Assembly (NCBI GenBank): GCA_024243835.1
Contig: JALPMN010000621.1
Location: 1 to 38,212, forward strand
Reading direction: 5' to 3'
Length of the DNA stretch: 38,212 nucleotides
Source of the DNA: Enteropsectra breve
Taxonomy: Eukaryota; Microsporidia
Shown here: positions 22,928 to 31,069 of the stretch, in pieces
Numbering within the stretch: the stretch's first letter is position 1
Layout: every line of letters starts with the position of its first letter
Translations under genes and position numbers: made by a program
Notes under the pieces: generated by a model
What the model saw: the letters and a program-made list of their open reading frames with translations, nothing else
The model's database searches: none
What the model was told of the DNA's origin: nothing

Positions 22928-25900
22928 ATGGAAAGAATTCTGGATTTGAACGAAAACTTTGATGTTGCGCTCTTTGAACAGATAGTGGAGGCGGCACTGG
23001 GCTCAAAATCTCCAAACAAGAACAAAGCCGAAGAGGTGCTGCTGCGATTCAAGGAGCTTCCTTCGTCGTGGACAAAGATTGACACAATTTTGAACAACTC
23101 GGCCAACAAGCAGACAAAATTTATTGCCCTGCAGATTCTGGAGGAGCATGTCAAAAGCAGATGGCCGATATTTAATGAAGAGATAAAGAATGGGCTCAGA
23201 CAGTATGTCTACAGCACTATAATAAAGCTTTCTTCGGCGCAGAGTACAAACAACTCTGACATTGTTCTCAAGAAATTTAATAGCATTCTTGTAGAGATAG
23301 CCAAACGTGACTGGCCGCGCAAATGGCCCACTTTCATCAGCGACTTAATTTCGGTGTCTCAGACAACATCGATGGAGGTCTCTTCTAACACTCTGATAAT
23401 ACTGAAGAACATGAATGAGAATTTATTCTCGATGGAGGATGAGATGACAACGACCAGGAGACAGCTCCTTAAGCAGGCACTGCATGAGGAGTATTTTGCC
23501 ATTTTTGGCTTTATTTCTTTAATATTAGACTATTCGAATACCCAAGAACTGGATGACAGGCTTCTTGAAAACTGCCTGCATGCCTTCAAGTCTTTTTGCA
23601 GCTCAATGAGCCAGGACTATGTTTTTTCCACGAATATCGTTGAATGCATCTGCGGCCATTTAAATTCTCCGCACTCGCTTGCAACGCTTGACTGCCTTCT
23701 TGAAATAGTGGAGCTAAATAATGAAAGCGCTAGCGGGGCATCAAGCCAGGCACCAGGAAACAGTGCTGCGGTGATAAAAATAAATCACATCCACGAAGAG
23801 CTCCTTGGCTTCTTCAAGAAATATCTCGAGAAGTTTGATGAGGGAACAAAGCTCTCACAGGTTTACAGCAAGCTTGTTGAGGAAGAAAGATTTTTCATAA
23901 GAAAATATTCCAAGCTTTTCGCATCGCTGTACACCTTTTGGATCGAGCAGCTGAATGAAACGCACACTGCACAGGGACTGAAGTTCTTTGTTGAGCTGAG
24001 CTCGATACGCGACCAGCAGATTTTTAAGGATGTCTTCCCAGCATGGGAATTGCTCATCAATCGCTGCTATTCAGAATACCCTTTGAGGGTGCCAACAACA
24101 CGGATTCTTCAACGAAACAAGTATTTGCCGGTACTTCAATCGATGCTCCCTGTATTTGTGCAGAATATGCCGCGGCCTGAAGAGGTTTTTATTTTGATAA
24201 ATGATCTTGGAGAAATCGTAAAGGATAAAAAGGTTGAAACAGAGGAGATTGAATTCTACAAGAAAATGAGAAATAATCTTTTCTACTTGTCCTTTTCTAT
24301 TGAGCCGCAGATGCTCGGGTTTTTCGAGAAACGTATGAGCACAATAATCAGCACCAACACTGCGCCAAAGCCTGGTGAGGCGCTTGACACGCAGTTTTAC
24401 AACGGCCTGAATCAGCTTTGTTGGTCCATCGGTGCCATCGCAGGTGCGCTTGAAGAATCTGTTGAAAGAAATTTCTTCGTGTCAATCATAAAGTCGCTGC
24501 TAACACTCTGTGAAATAAGGCACTCAAGGGCAGAAAAGGCCACAATTGCAACAAATATCATGTTTGTTATAGGGCAGTTCCACAGATTCCTCAAATTTAA
24601 TTCCGAGTTTCTGTTTATAGTTGTTAAAAAGCTTATTGAGTTTATGGAAGAGCCTGATGAAGACATCAAAGAAATGGCATGCAACAACTTTGTGAAAATA
24701 TGTGAGAAGTGCCCGAATCAGTTTTATCAGAAAACAAACTCCAAGTACTTCATCGACATTTTGATAGAAGAAATACCAAGCATTGCGCAGTATCTTGAAT
24801 ATTTCTTGCAGAGATCGGTAATTGAAGGGCTTTTTACAGTGATCAAGAACGGGCCAAAAAAGGATGCATTTTCAGTTGAAAAAATTATTGCCTCGCTGAC
24901 GAACACAAACATCATAATGAAAAATGAGTATTTAGAGAGCATTTGCACGGCTATCGATGACCAAAATCAGCTAAAAATGACTGTGCACCTGATAGAGTCA
25001 TATTCCATAGGATTTAAGATTCTTCCTGATATATTCTGCAAGATCGCTCCAGTTGATAACTTTTTGTATTTATTTGAAAAACTGGCTGACAAGACCAACA
25101 AAAATGCAATATCAATAAAAAACGCACTCGCAAACTTATTTACACTTGCTATAAAGGCAGGATATGCAGGAGATGACTTTTTAAACAATATCTGCGGAAG
25201 AGTGTTGATAAACTACAGCCTGACATTTGAAGCATCCCTGCTAGTTTTGGCAGCGGCAGTTGTGAATATTAATAACACTGAGAAACTCAATGAGCAGGAG
25301 ATGAAGATCGAAAAGGATGAGGGACAGCCTTCCTCGGCATTTACTGCATCGGAAATTCAAAGAATTCAGTTTATTGTGAACAATCTGATGCTCCCTTCAA
25401 CAAACCTCATTGCAAAGGCAGATGAAAACTTAGATGCAGCAGCCGAATTCTTAAAGCTCTTTATATCAATTTCAGGTTCATCTTTTGCTATCAGTTTCCC
25501 GATGATGATGCAGAATGCCGCCTTTGAAAGCCTCATGAACAGTGTCCTTTTCTCGCTGACTAGCCTGGGGGATGTCTCGAAATATGGGCTTCTTTGCCTC
25601 CTGTTGATACACAGGAAGTGCCTTTCTGAAAGGATCTTCGTATATTTCTCCAAGTTTTACGTGTCTACGCTGGAAAACCTCTATGGGCTTATGTTTGACA
25701 GAGACATGAAAACAAGCTTTAATTTGCAGGTTCAGCTGCTCTATGAAATGATCGATTCACTGGCTATCACGCCTTCTTTCATCAGCGAAGAGGGAAATGT
25801 TGCTGCCGTAAAAAACTATACCATAAATTTGCTATCCAGGAATTTCAAAAACATCACACAAAATGCGCTTAGTATCTTTGTGGAGGGGCTCTTTGGAATT

Positions 25901-26029
25901 AAAAACATGGACCTTCTAAAAGAGCACATCAGCGACTTCAATGTTAAATTGGATGAATATGGAAATGACGATGATATTGAGCTGGAAGTAGCCCTTTTGA
26001 AAGAAAGAGTGAGTTCCGGCAGCCGTTAA
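22928..26029 (+). CDS. XPO1: Exportin-1 / CRM1
   Basis: The 1033-residue HEAT-repeat protein carries CRM1 hallmarks: LDLNENFDVALFEQIVEAAL at the start (family LLDxvV), the importin-beta N-terminal part (EVLLRFKELPSSWTKIDTIL; NKQTKFIALQILEEHVKSRW), and the highly conserved central block TNIMFVIGQFHRFL, EFMEEPDEDIKEMACNNFVK, ICEKCPNQF that forms the NES groove. It exports NES proteins, 60S and 40S subunits and some RNAs with Ran-GTP. C585, in EMACNNF, is the counterpart of human Cys528, the leptomycin B target. Length is near normal (1071 in human). An Ala/Ser patch (about 270-282) and an acidic linker (about 795-810) look like species-specific insertions. AATAAA overlaps the TAA stop. Confidence 0.97.
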   Translation: MERILDLNENFDVALFEQIVEAALGSKSPNKNKAEEVLLRFKELPSSWTKIDTILNNSANKQTKFIALQILEEHVKSRWPIFNEEIKNGLRQYVYSTIIKLSSAQSTNNSDIVLKKFNSILVEIAKRDWPRKWPTFISDLISVSQTTSMEVSSNTLIILKNMNENLFSMEDEMTTTRRQLLKQALHEEYFAIFGFISLILDYSNTQELDDRLLENCLHAFKSFCSSMSQDYVFSTNIVECICGHLNSPHSLATLDCLLEIVELNNESASGASSQAPGNSAAVIKINHIHEELLGFFKKYLEKFDEGTKLSQVYSKLVEEERFFIRKYSKLFASLYTFWIEQLNETHTAQGLKFFVELSSIRDQQIFKDVFPAWELLINRCYSEYPLRVPTTRILQRNKYLPVLQSMLPVFVQNMPRPEEVFILINDLGEIVKDKKVETEEIEFYKKMRNNLFYLSFSIEPQMLGFFEKRMSTIISTNTAPKPGEALDTQFYNGLNQLCWSIGAIAGALEESVERNFFVSIIKSLLTLCEIRHSRAEKATIATNIMFVIGQFHRFLKFNSEFLFIVVKKLIEFMEEPDEDIKEMACNNFVKICEKCPNQFYQKTNSKYFIDILIEEIPSIAQYLEYFLQRSVIEGLFTVIKNGPKKDAFSVEKIIASLTNTNIIMKNEYLESICTAIDDQNQLKMTVHLIESYSIGFKILPDIFCKIAPVDNFLYLFEKLADKTNKNAISIKNALANLFTLAIKAGYAGDDFLNNICGRVLINYSLTFEASLLVLAAAVVNINNTEKLNEQEMKIEKDEGQPSSAFTASEIQRIQFIVNNLMLPSTNLIAKADENLDAAAEFLKLFISISGSSFAISFPMMMQNAAFESLMNSVLFSLTSLGDVSKYGLLCLLLIHRKCLSERIFVYFSKFYVSTLENLYGLMFDRDMKTSFNLQVQLLYEMIDSLAITPSFISEEGNVAAVKNYTINLLSRNFKNITQNALSIFVEGLFGIKNMDLLKEHISDFNVKLDEYGNDDDIELEVALLKERVSSGSR

Positions 26030-26687
26030 TAAATATTATAAATTATTGTGCGTTTAATCAAGCGTTTTTTCACATCCACTTCGCAGCGGGGCCTAATATT
26101 AATATACTTCATGTGTAAGTCTCTTTTTAAATACTACACAAGCTTATCTTAATTACATATTAATGAATGTTATTTCTAACAACATTAATGGCATTAGCTG
26201 TAATTTCATGATATCCTTAGAAAATATTCATATACAATTTTTAGAATAACAGTAAATTACAAAGTACTTTATCAGCAGCAATAAATAAGACCATCCTGAT
26301 AAGTTTAATGTGCGCATTATAATCTAAATACCCTTTTCCAACAATTTATTTTTGTGGTGAAAAACACGGGGATCGAAAAGCTAAGACTTTTATCCTGCAA
26401 GCTATTTATAGGATATTTTTTAAAATACAGTCAATTTGCGTATTTGGAGTGGGAACTATGCATTTCTAATAAGTTTTAAATGTATTTTTAATAAGATACG
26501 ATAAAATTAAACTTTTATGGAAAAAATCAAACTATTTATTGCATGGGCAGTTCTTCTGTCCATATAAAGAATGATATAGATGCCGAATGATATAGATGTA
26601 GCTGAGTCATCTTATACAATACGTTTTGTGTTCATGATTTTCAGCAGTCTTAGTTTATGAATTAAGCGAAATGTTTTTATCTTAGAA
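26030..26687. other. Spacer with signal-peptide-like fragment and a 16-bp tandem repeat
   Basis: 658 bp between convergent XPO1 and the DEAH helicase. A plus-strand ORF at 26517-26567 reads MEKIKLFIAWAVLLSI and stops; after two more stops, the same frame resumes as MPNDIDVAESSYTIRF. This may be a secreted-protein remnant. At 26569-26600 a 16-bp unit (GAATGATATAGATG plus two bases) is repeated twice. No RNA gene is seen. Confidence 0.4.
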
Positions 26688-29084
26688 TCAATATATTTTG
26701 TTGGTTGCTTCTGAAAGGATTTTTGGATCTATTTCCAAGCATCCCTTAATATAGTCTTTCCTAGTACATATAAACTCATAGAAGAGAACGTACTTAGGCC
26801 ACTGACTGTGAAGGCTGTCTGAAGGATGTATTTTGCAAAAATATCCCCCGAACACTGTTTTGTATCCTTTCTCACTCTGTTTTGCAATATTTGTAAAGAA
26901 GCCAGCACAAAATGCCTCCTGTATTTTACTGTCATCCAGCGTATCAAAACTGGTGTGATGCTTATCAGTATAATTTTTCATTATTTTATCATCTTTTGGA
27001 TATGCCTTGCTCATGAGCTGATATTTCACTTTCAAAATATTCATAAAGCTTCTTCTTTTCAATGAATACTTTTTCAGGAAAGACAGAGAGTATTTTGATT
27101 TCTTCCATGCTTCAAATATTCTTAGATACATGTAGAGATCACCTCTCTTGTCTGAAAATTCTTTTTTAGGATCCGCTTGTATGGGTTTTTCTTCCATAAA
27201 TGGCCTTGCCTCAAAAAAGGCAATGATTGTTGTAACGGGATCCAGAGATCCATTTTTGGTGGATGCGTAGAGGATCTTTGAGAGCTTCGGACCTAGGGGC
27301 GCAGATGCCAGGATCTCTCCAAGTGCTGTGATATTCCCCTCGATGTCTATAGCCTTGATCAAATAAAGAGACCTGATACTGCACATCAGTGCCTCACTGC
27401 TCGGCCTGTCAATATAATCAAAATTAAAAATATCATTTATTTTGAGTGCCTTTAGCATCAAAATTGTGCTTTCTAAATTTGACCTGAGTATTTCAGGAAC
27501 AGGATTTTCTACCATCGCCACATACTCGTCATGCGTGTATATCCTGAAAACTGTTCCTGGCGCGGTTCTTCCTGCCCGCCCGGCACGCTGCTTTGCCTGT
27601 GCCTTAGAAATCGTTATTGTTTCCAGGATGCTGCTCCCAGCCTCATGCCTATAAAACATTTCTTTTGTTTTTCCAGAATCAACAACGAACTTGACATCTG
27701 GGATTGTTACCGATGCCTCTGCGATCTTTGTGCTCAGAATTATTTTTCTTTTTCCCCTGACAAATATTTTTTCTTGTTCCTCTACAGGCATTGCGGAGTA
27801 TAATTTTAATACCACTGCCTGCGTGTCTAAAAGCTTTTTCTCCAGGATGCGCTGCCCCTCTTCGATGTCCTCCTGTCCTGTCATAAATACAAGAATGTCT
27901 CCCTCTTCGTATTCGAGGAATATCCGCAGGGCTGTTTTTACTGCTGTTTTCAGCACATCGCTGGCTGGACTCGCCAGATAAAAAGTATCAATCGGAAATA
28001 TTCTGTGGCTAATGGTAATCAGCGGACACTTGAAATACTCCAAAAACCGTTCGGTATTTAAAGTGGCACTCATTACCAGAACTTTAGTGTTAAAGTTGTT
28101 TTTTAGGCAGCCGAGGATAAAATCAATATTTAGGGACCTTTCATGGGCCTCATCAATAATAATCAGGTCGTATGTTGAAAATGAATATTTTCCCTGGGCG
28201 TCTTCAGGCTGTGAGGGATCTTTATCCCGCCTGAGATTTGAGGTTGCTGACATTTGGCTCAGTAAAATACCATCAGTCACATAACGCAGCCTCGTCTCTT
28301 TCGATGTTTTGTCCTCAAACCGCACACTGTACCCCACCAGTCCTCCCACCTTGCAGTGCATGTCCGAGGCAACTTTTTTGGCGATGCTTATTGCTGCAAT
28401 TCTGCGTGGCTGGCTGCATACTATTTTTTTATAGTGGCTAAGCAGCAGTCTTGGTATTTTGGTTGTCTTTCCACATCCGGTATCTCCCTGAACGAGCACA
28501 ATCCTGTTGCTGGCCAAACACGATATAATTTCAGGTATTTTGTCTTCTATTGGGTGTTCCTCACTATGCTTGTCGTTCTGTATAATGCTCTTCTTAAACA
28601 AACTGAGCATGCTATTTTCCCCCCTGATGCTTGTAGGCTCTTCTTTATATAAATTACTTATTGAATTGTTCACTGTACTGTTGGGCAGGCCACAAGCAGG
28701 ATAAAGGGGTATTTCCTTGCAGTACTGGCTGATTGTTGTTTCATTTGCATTTTCTTCTAAACTGCTACCAACTGGGTAGCCGTATCGCTCGTTGTTCATT
28801 TGCATGCAAGCGTAGACAAATATGTCTATTTCTCCTTTTATTTCTGTTTTATCGTTTTTTGTTTGGCTGTTGCTTGGGTCTCTTTCTCGCTCATCATCAA
28901 GAAGAGCTTCAATGCTTTCTGACAATTTCAAGAGATGCCCATGCTCTAAGTACCTTTCTAGAGTGTGCGCATCACCTGTTATAAATGCATTTGCTATCTC
29001 ACTAGCAAGCTCAGAGCTGTCAATATCCATTTGGGCCTTTAAGTATTCTGCTACAGTTTGCTGAATCTTCGATTTGATTTCCAT
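26688..29084 (-). CDS. DEAH-box RNA helicase, Prp2/Prp22 group
   Basis: The 798-residue enzyme has all DEAH motifs: GDTGCGKTTK (about 199-208), SQPRRIAAIS, VTDGILL, DEAH at about 310, SATL, MTGQEDI, KIAEASVTIPDVKFVVDSG and QRAGRAGR. The C-terminal part has winged-helix/ratchet and OB-fold regions with KIHPSDSL...YVLFYEFICTRKDYIKG. The N-terminus (helical, about 1-70, then polar to 170) resembles that of Prp2/DHX16 and lacks an S1 domain, which argues against Prp22. These helicases remodel the spliceosome or ribosome precursors. A polar insertion of about 20 residues sits between the VTDGILL motif and DEAH. The paralogue cannot be fixed by eye. CCCATTTGA precedes ATG 29084. Confidence 0.9.
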   Translation of the reverse strand: MEIKSKIQQTVAEYLKAQMDIDSSELASEIANAFITGDAHTLERYLEHGHLLKLSESIEALLDDERERDPSNSQTKNDKTEIKGEIDIFVYACMQMNNERYGYPVGSSLEENANETTISQYCKEIPLYPACGLPNSTVNNSISNLYKEEPTSIRGENSMLSLFKKSIIQNDKHSEEHPIEDKIPEIISCLASNRIVLVQGDTGCGKTTKIPRLLLSHYKKIVCSQPRRIAAISIAKKVASDMHCKVGGLVGYSVRFEDKTSKETRLRYVTDGILLSQMSATSNLRRDKDPSQPEDAQGKYSFSTYDLIIIDEAHERSLNIDFILGCLKNNFNTKVLVMSATLNTERFLEYFKCPLITISHRIFPIDTFYLASPASDVLKTAVKTALRIFLEYEEGDILVFMTGQEDIEEGQRILEKKLLDTQAVVLKLYSAMPVEEQEKIFVRGKRKIILSTKIAEASVTIPDVKFVVDSGKTKEMFYRHEAGSSILETITISKAQAKQRAGRAGRTAPGTVFRIYTHDEYVAMVENPVPEILRSNLESTILMLKALKINDIFNFDYIDRPSSEALMCSIRSLYLIKAIDIEGNITALGEILASAPLGPKLSKILYASTKNGSLDPVTTIIAFFEARPFMEEKPIQADPKKEFSDKRGDLYMYLRIFEAWKKSKYSLSFLKKYSLKRRSFMNILKVKYQLMSKAYPKDDKIMKNYTDKHHTSFDTLDDSKIQEAFCAGFFTNIAKQSEKGYKTVFGGYFCKIHPSDSLHSQWPKYVLFYEFICTRKDYIKGCLEIDPKILSEATNKIY

Positions 29085-29722
29085 TCAAATGGGCAGACTA
29101 AGACATACAAAGAAAATGAAATGAGAATATTTTATTTGAAAATAATTTTATCAAGTAGATATTGTTACTGCTTTAAAATCTTGTAGTAACAAGGAGCATG
29201 TCTTAGAGAGAACTGTTTATACAATTTTATATTAATAAAGAAAAGGTGGTTTAGTTTTTGTATTAATCAGTGATGAGCCAACGAATGTCTTATCTATTTT
29301 TCTCTTTTAACACCTTAGATGTCTGCATTGTGTGGTATATTTAAGGGGTTTTTCTTTTAGCTATTCTGTAATTCCACGCGATTATTATGAAAGAAATCAA
29401 CTCTCTTAAATTTTTATAGTATAGCATCATGCTCTTTATCAATGCTGCTAACGAGCATTTTTAGACAAATCGCTGACTCTACTTCATGTCTGAGACTTTC
29501 CCTATGAAAGTTAAGATTGAAGAAATTAAACTACTGTTATATTTTTAAGTTACAAAGGCACACAGTGCCGTAAAAAAATGTATTAAGCCTTAGTTTCATA
29601 CCATTTGCTTGTGACTTTAAGTTGAACTCAGAGGATGGCCTTTTCAGTGCAAAATGCGCTTCATTCAGAAGAGTTATTAAACAAATACAAATAAAATCGA
29701 TGCGCTTTTCATAATAAACAAG
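29085..29722. other. Spacer between divergent DEAH helicase and TPI genes
   Basis: 638 bp, AT-rich. It holds a CCC motif for the helicase at 29091-29093 (minus). A minus-strand frame that begins inside TPI runs out to 29537 with a protein-like end (NEAHFALKRPSSEFNLKS), but I treat it as antisense shadow. No RNA gene seen. Confidence 0.4.
29091..29093 (-). promoter_or_regulatory. CCC motif before the DEAH helicase
   Basis: GCCCATTTGA-ATG on the minus strand. Confidence 0.55.
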
Positions 29723-30439
29723 ATGAAACTCGTGGTTGGAAACTGGAAAATGGGCTGCGACGGACGTACATTTAAAAATCTCAAGGGACTTGATAAAATG
29801 CATTTAAGAAACTGCGAGATTGTCGTCGCAATCCCAAATATTTATATAGGCAATCCCAAGTTTGCTGTGCCTTCGGGTATAAAAATTGCGGCACAGAATG
29901 TTAGTGCCTTCGAAAATGTTGCACATACCGGAGATACCAGCGCATCTATGCTTATAGAAAATAAAGTAGAGTATGTGCTTTTGGGGCACAGCGAATGCCG
30001 CAAGTATTTCGGCGATACGAACGCATCCATTGGTGAAAAGCTCAAAAATAGCATAGGGGCAGGACTGAAAGCCATACTCTGTGTCGGAGAGCCCAAAGAA
30101 TGCAGAGAAACAAGCACCCATAAAGAATTTTTATGTGCTGAATTCGACCAAATATTCAAGGGTAATAGGGACATTATTCTTGATATCGCATACGAACCCG
30201 AATGGGCTATTGGGAGTGGTGAAACTCCTACAAAACAGCAGCTGACGGAAGTATTTGCGCTCTTCTTTACTCTGAGAGAAAGATACGGGCTGCAAGGGCG
30301 GCTTCTATACGGAGGGTCAGTCAGCTGTGAAAATGCAGCAGAATTCATGGCAATTAAACACGTTGACGGGCTTTTAATCGGCGGTGCGGCTCTCAGCAGC
30401 GAATTTTTAAAAATCTGCGAGGCTGTAGATCAGTCGTAG
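29723..30439 (+). CDS. TPI1: Triosephosphate isomerase
   Basis: The 238-residue TIM barrel interconverts dihydroxyacetone phosphate and glyceraldehyde 3-phosphate in cytosolic glycolysis, the main energy route in microsporidia. Catalytic residues are present: K9 in GNWKMG, H89 in LLGHSECRKYFGD, and E158 in AYEPEWAIGSGETPT; phosphate-binding LYGGSV and GLLIGGAAL are near the end. It is slightly shorter than usual (about 248). The flexible loop 6 is odd: the normal PVW hinge reads P-E160-W and the C-terminal KTA hinge reads ETP, adding two negative charges. ATG 29723 has no C-rich motif but an A/T-rich lead. Confidence 0.96.
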   Translation: MKLVVGNWKMGCDGRTFKNLKGLDKMHLRNCEIVVAIPNIYIGNPKFAVPSGIKIAAQNVSAFENVAHTGDTSASMLIENKVEYVLLGHSECRKYFGDTNASIGEKLKNSIGAGLKAILCVGEPKECRETSTHKEFLCAEFDQIFKGNRDIILDIAYEPEWAIGSGETPTKQQLTEVFALFFTLRERYGLQGRLLYGGSVSCENAAEFMAIKHVDGLLIGGAALSSEFLKICEAVDQS

Positions 30440-30834
30440 TATTTAATTTCAGAATCAAGATAAATGGAGATCATCCTCAAGTAAGTAAATGCTGATTTGT
30501 ATTGTGCACCATAAACTCCTTTCAAACAGTATAAATAAATGAAAACTATGGACATAGTTTATTCTTTTGTTCCGTGAATACTTTTTACCAACAGTTTGAT
30601 AAATTAAGTTAAATTCAGTTAGAATGCTTATTTAGCTGTTACTTCTTTAAAACGTTGAGCTCACTTATGAGTTATGGCTTTTATTTAGTAGCTGTAAGAG
30701 CACGCTCAATGAATTTTCAGTCTTCTTGTCAAAATGCTTGAGCTTGCATAAATTTGCTTAGATCAGTACACAATGATTTGTAACTCTGCTTTAAATAATA
30801 CCATTTTTTACTATGAAGATTCCGTAATTTAGCA
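30440..30834. other. Spacer, nothing recognised
   Basis: AT-rich sequence downstream of TPI. No clear frame, repeat or RNA. Confidence 0.4.
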
Positions 30835-31044
30835 CTATTTCCCTTGTTTACATATTTTTTGCATCATTCTGAAAATTTCATGATCATTTGAAACAAAGTT
30901 GCCGTTTTCGACTTTTTGTCGCTTCTTGCCGTAGGCATTAGTTACAAATCTGCACTTATAAGAATGTTCATTATTCCATTCTCCTCTGTGCAGTGCTTTA
31001 TTCTCTATAAAAGCTACTTTTGTAGGAATTTTGCATTTGTCTTT
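30835..31044 (-). pseudogene. 69-codon protein-like frame without ATG, upstream of SIN3
   Basis: The minus-strand frame opens after TAA 31045-31047 and runs to TAG 30835-30837. It reads as a charged, ordinary-looking protein (ENKALHRGEWNNEHSYK, CRFVTNAYGKKRQKVENGNF, SNDHEIFRMMQKICKQGK). No ATG occurs until two Met near the end. An ATG in the neighbouring frame (MQNSYKSSFYRE) would join it after a one-base shift. It ends just outside the SIN3 start, so the two would be divergent. Family unknown; it may be a decayed or frameshifted gene. Confidence 0.4.
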
Positions 31045-31064
31045 TTATTTTATTTGCTTGGTTG

Positions 31065-31067
31065 CCC
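31065..31067 (+). promoter_or_regulatory. CCC motif before SIN3
   Basis: GCCCTT-ATG; it supports ATG 31070 over an upstream TTG in the same frame. Confidence 0.55.
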
Positions 31068-31069
31068 TT

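Noticed and set aside
29268..29370. GTGATGA C-box-like sequence, possible C/D snoRNA
   Set aside because: No D box (CTGA) at a suitable distance and no terminal stem.
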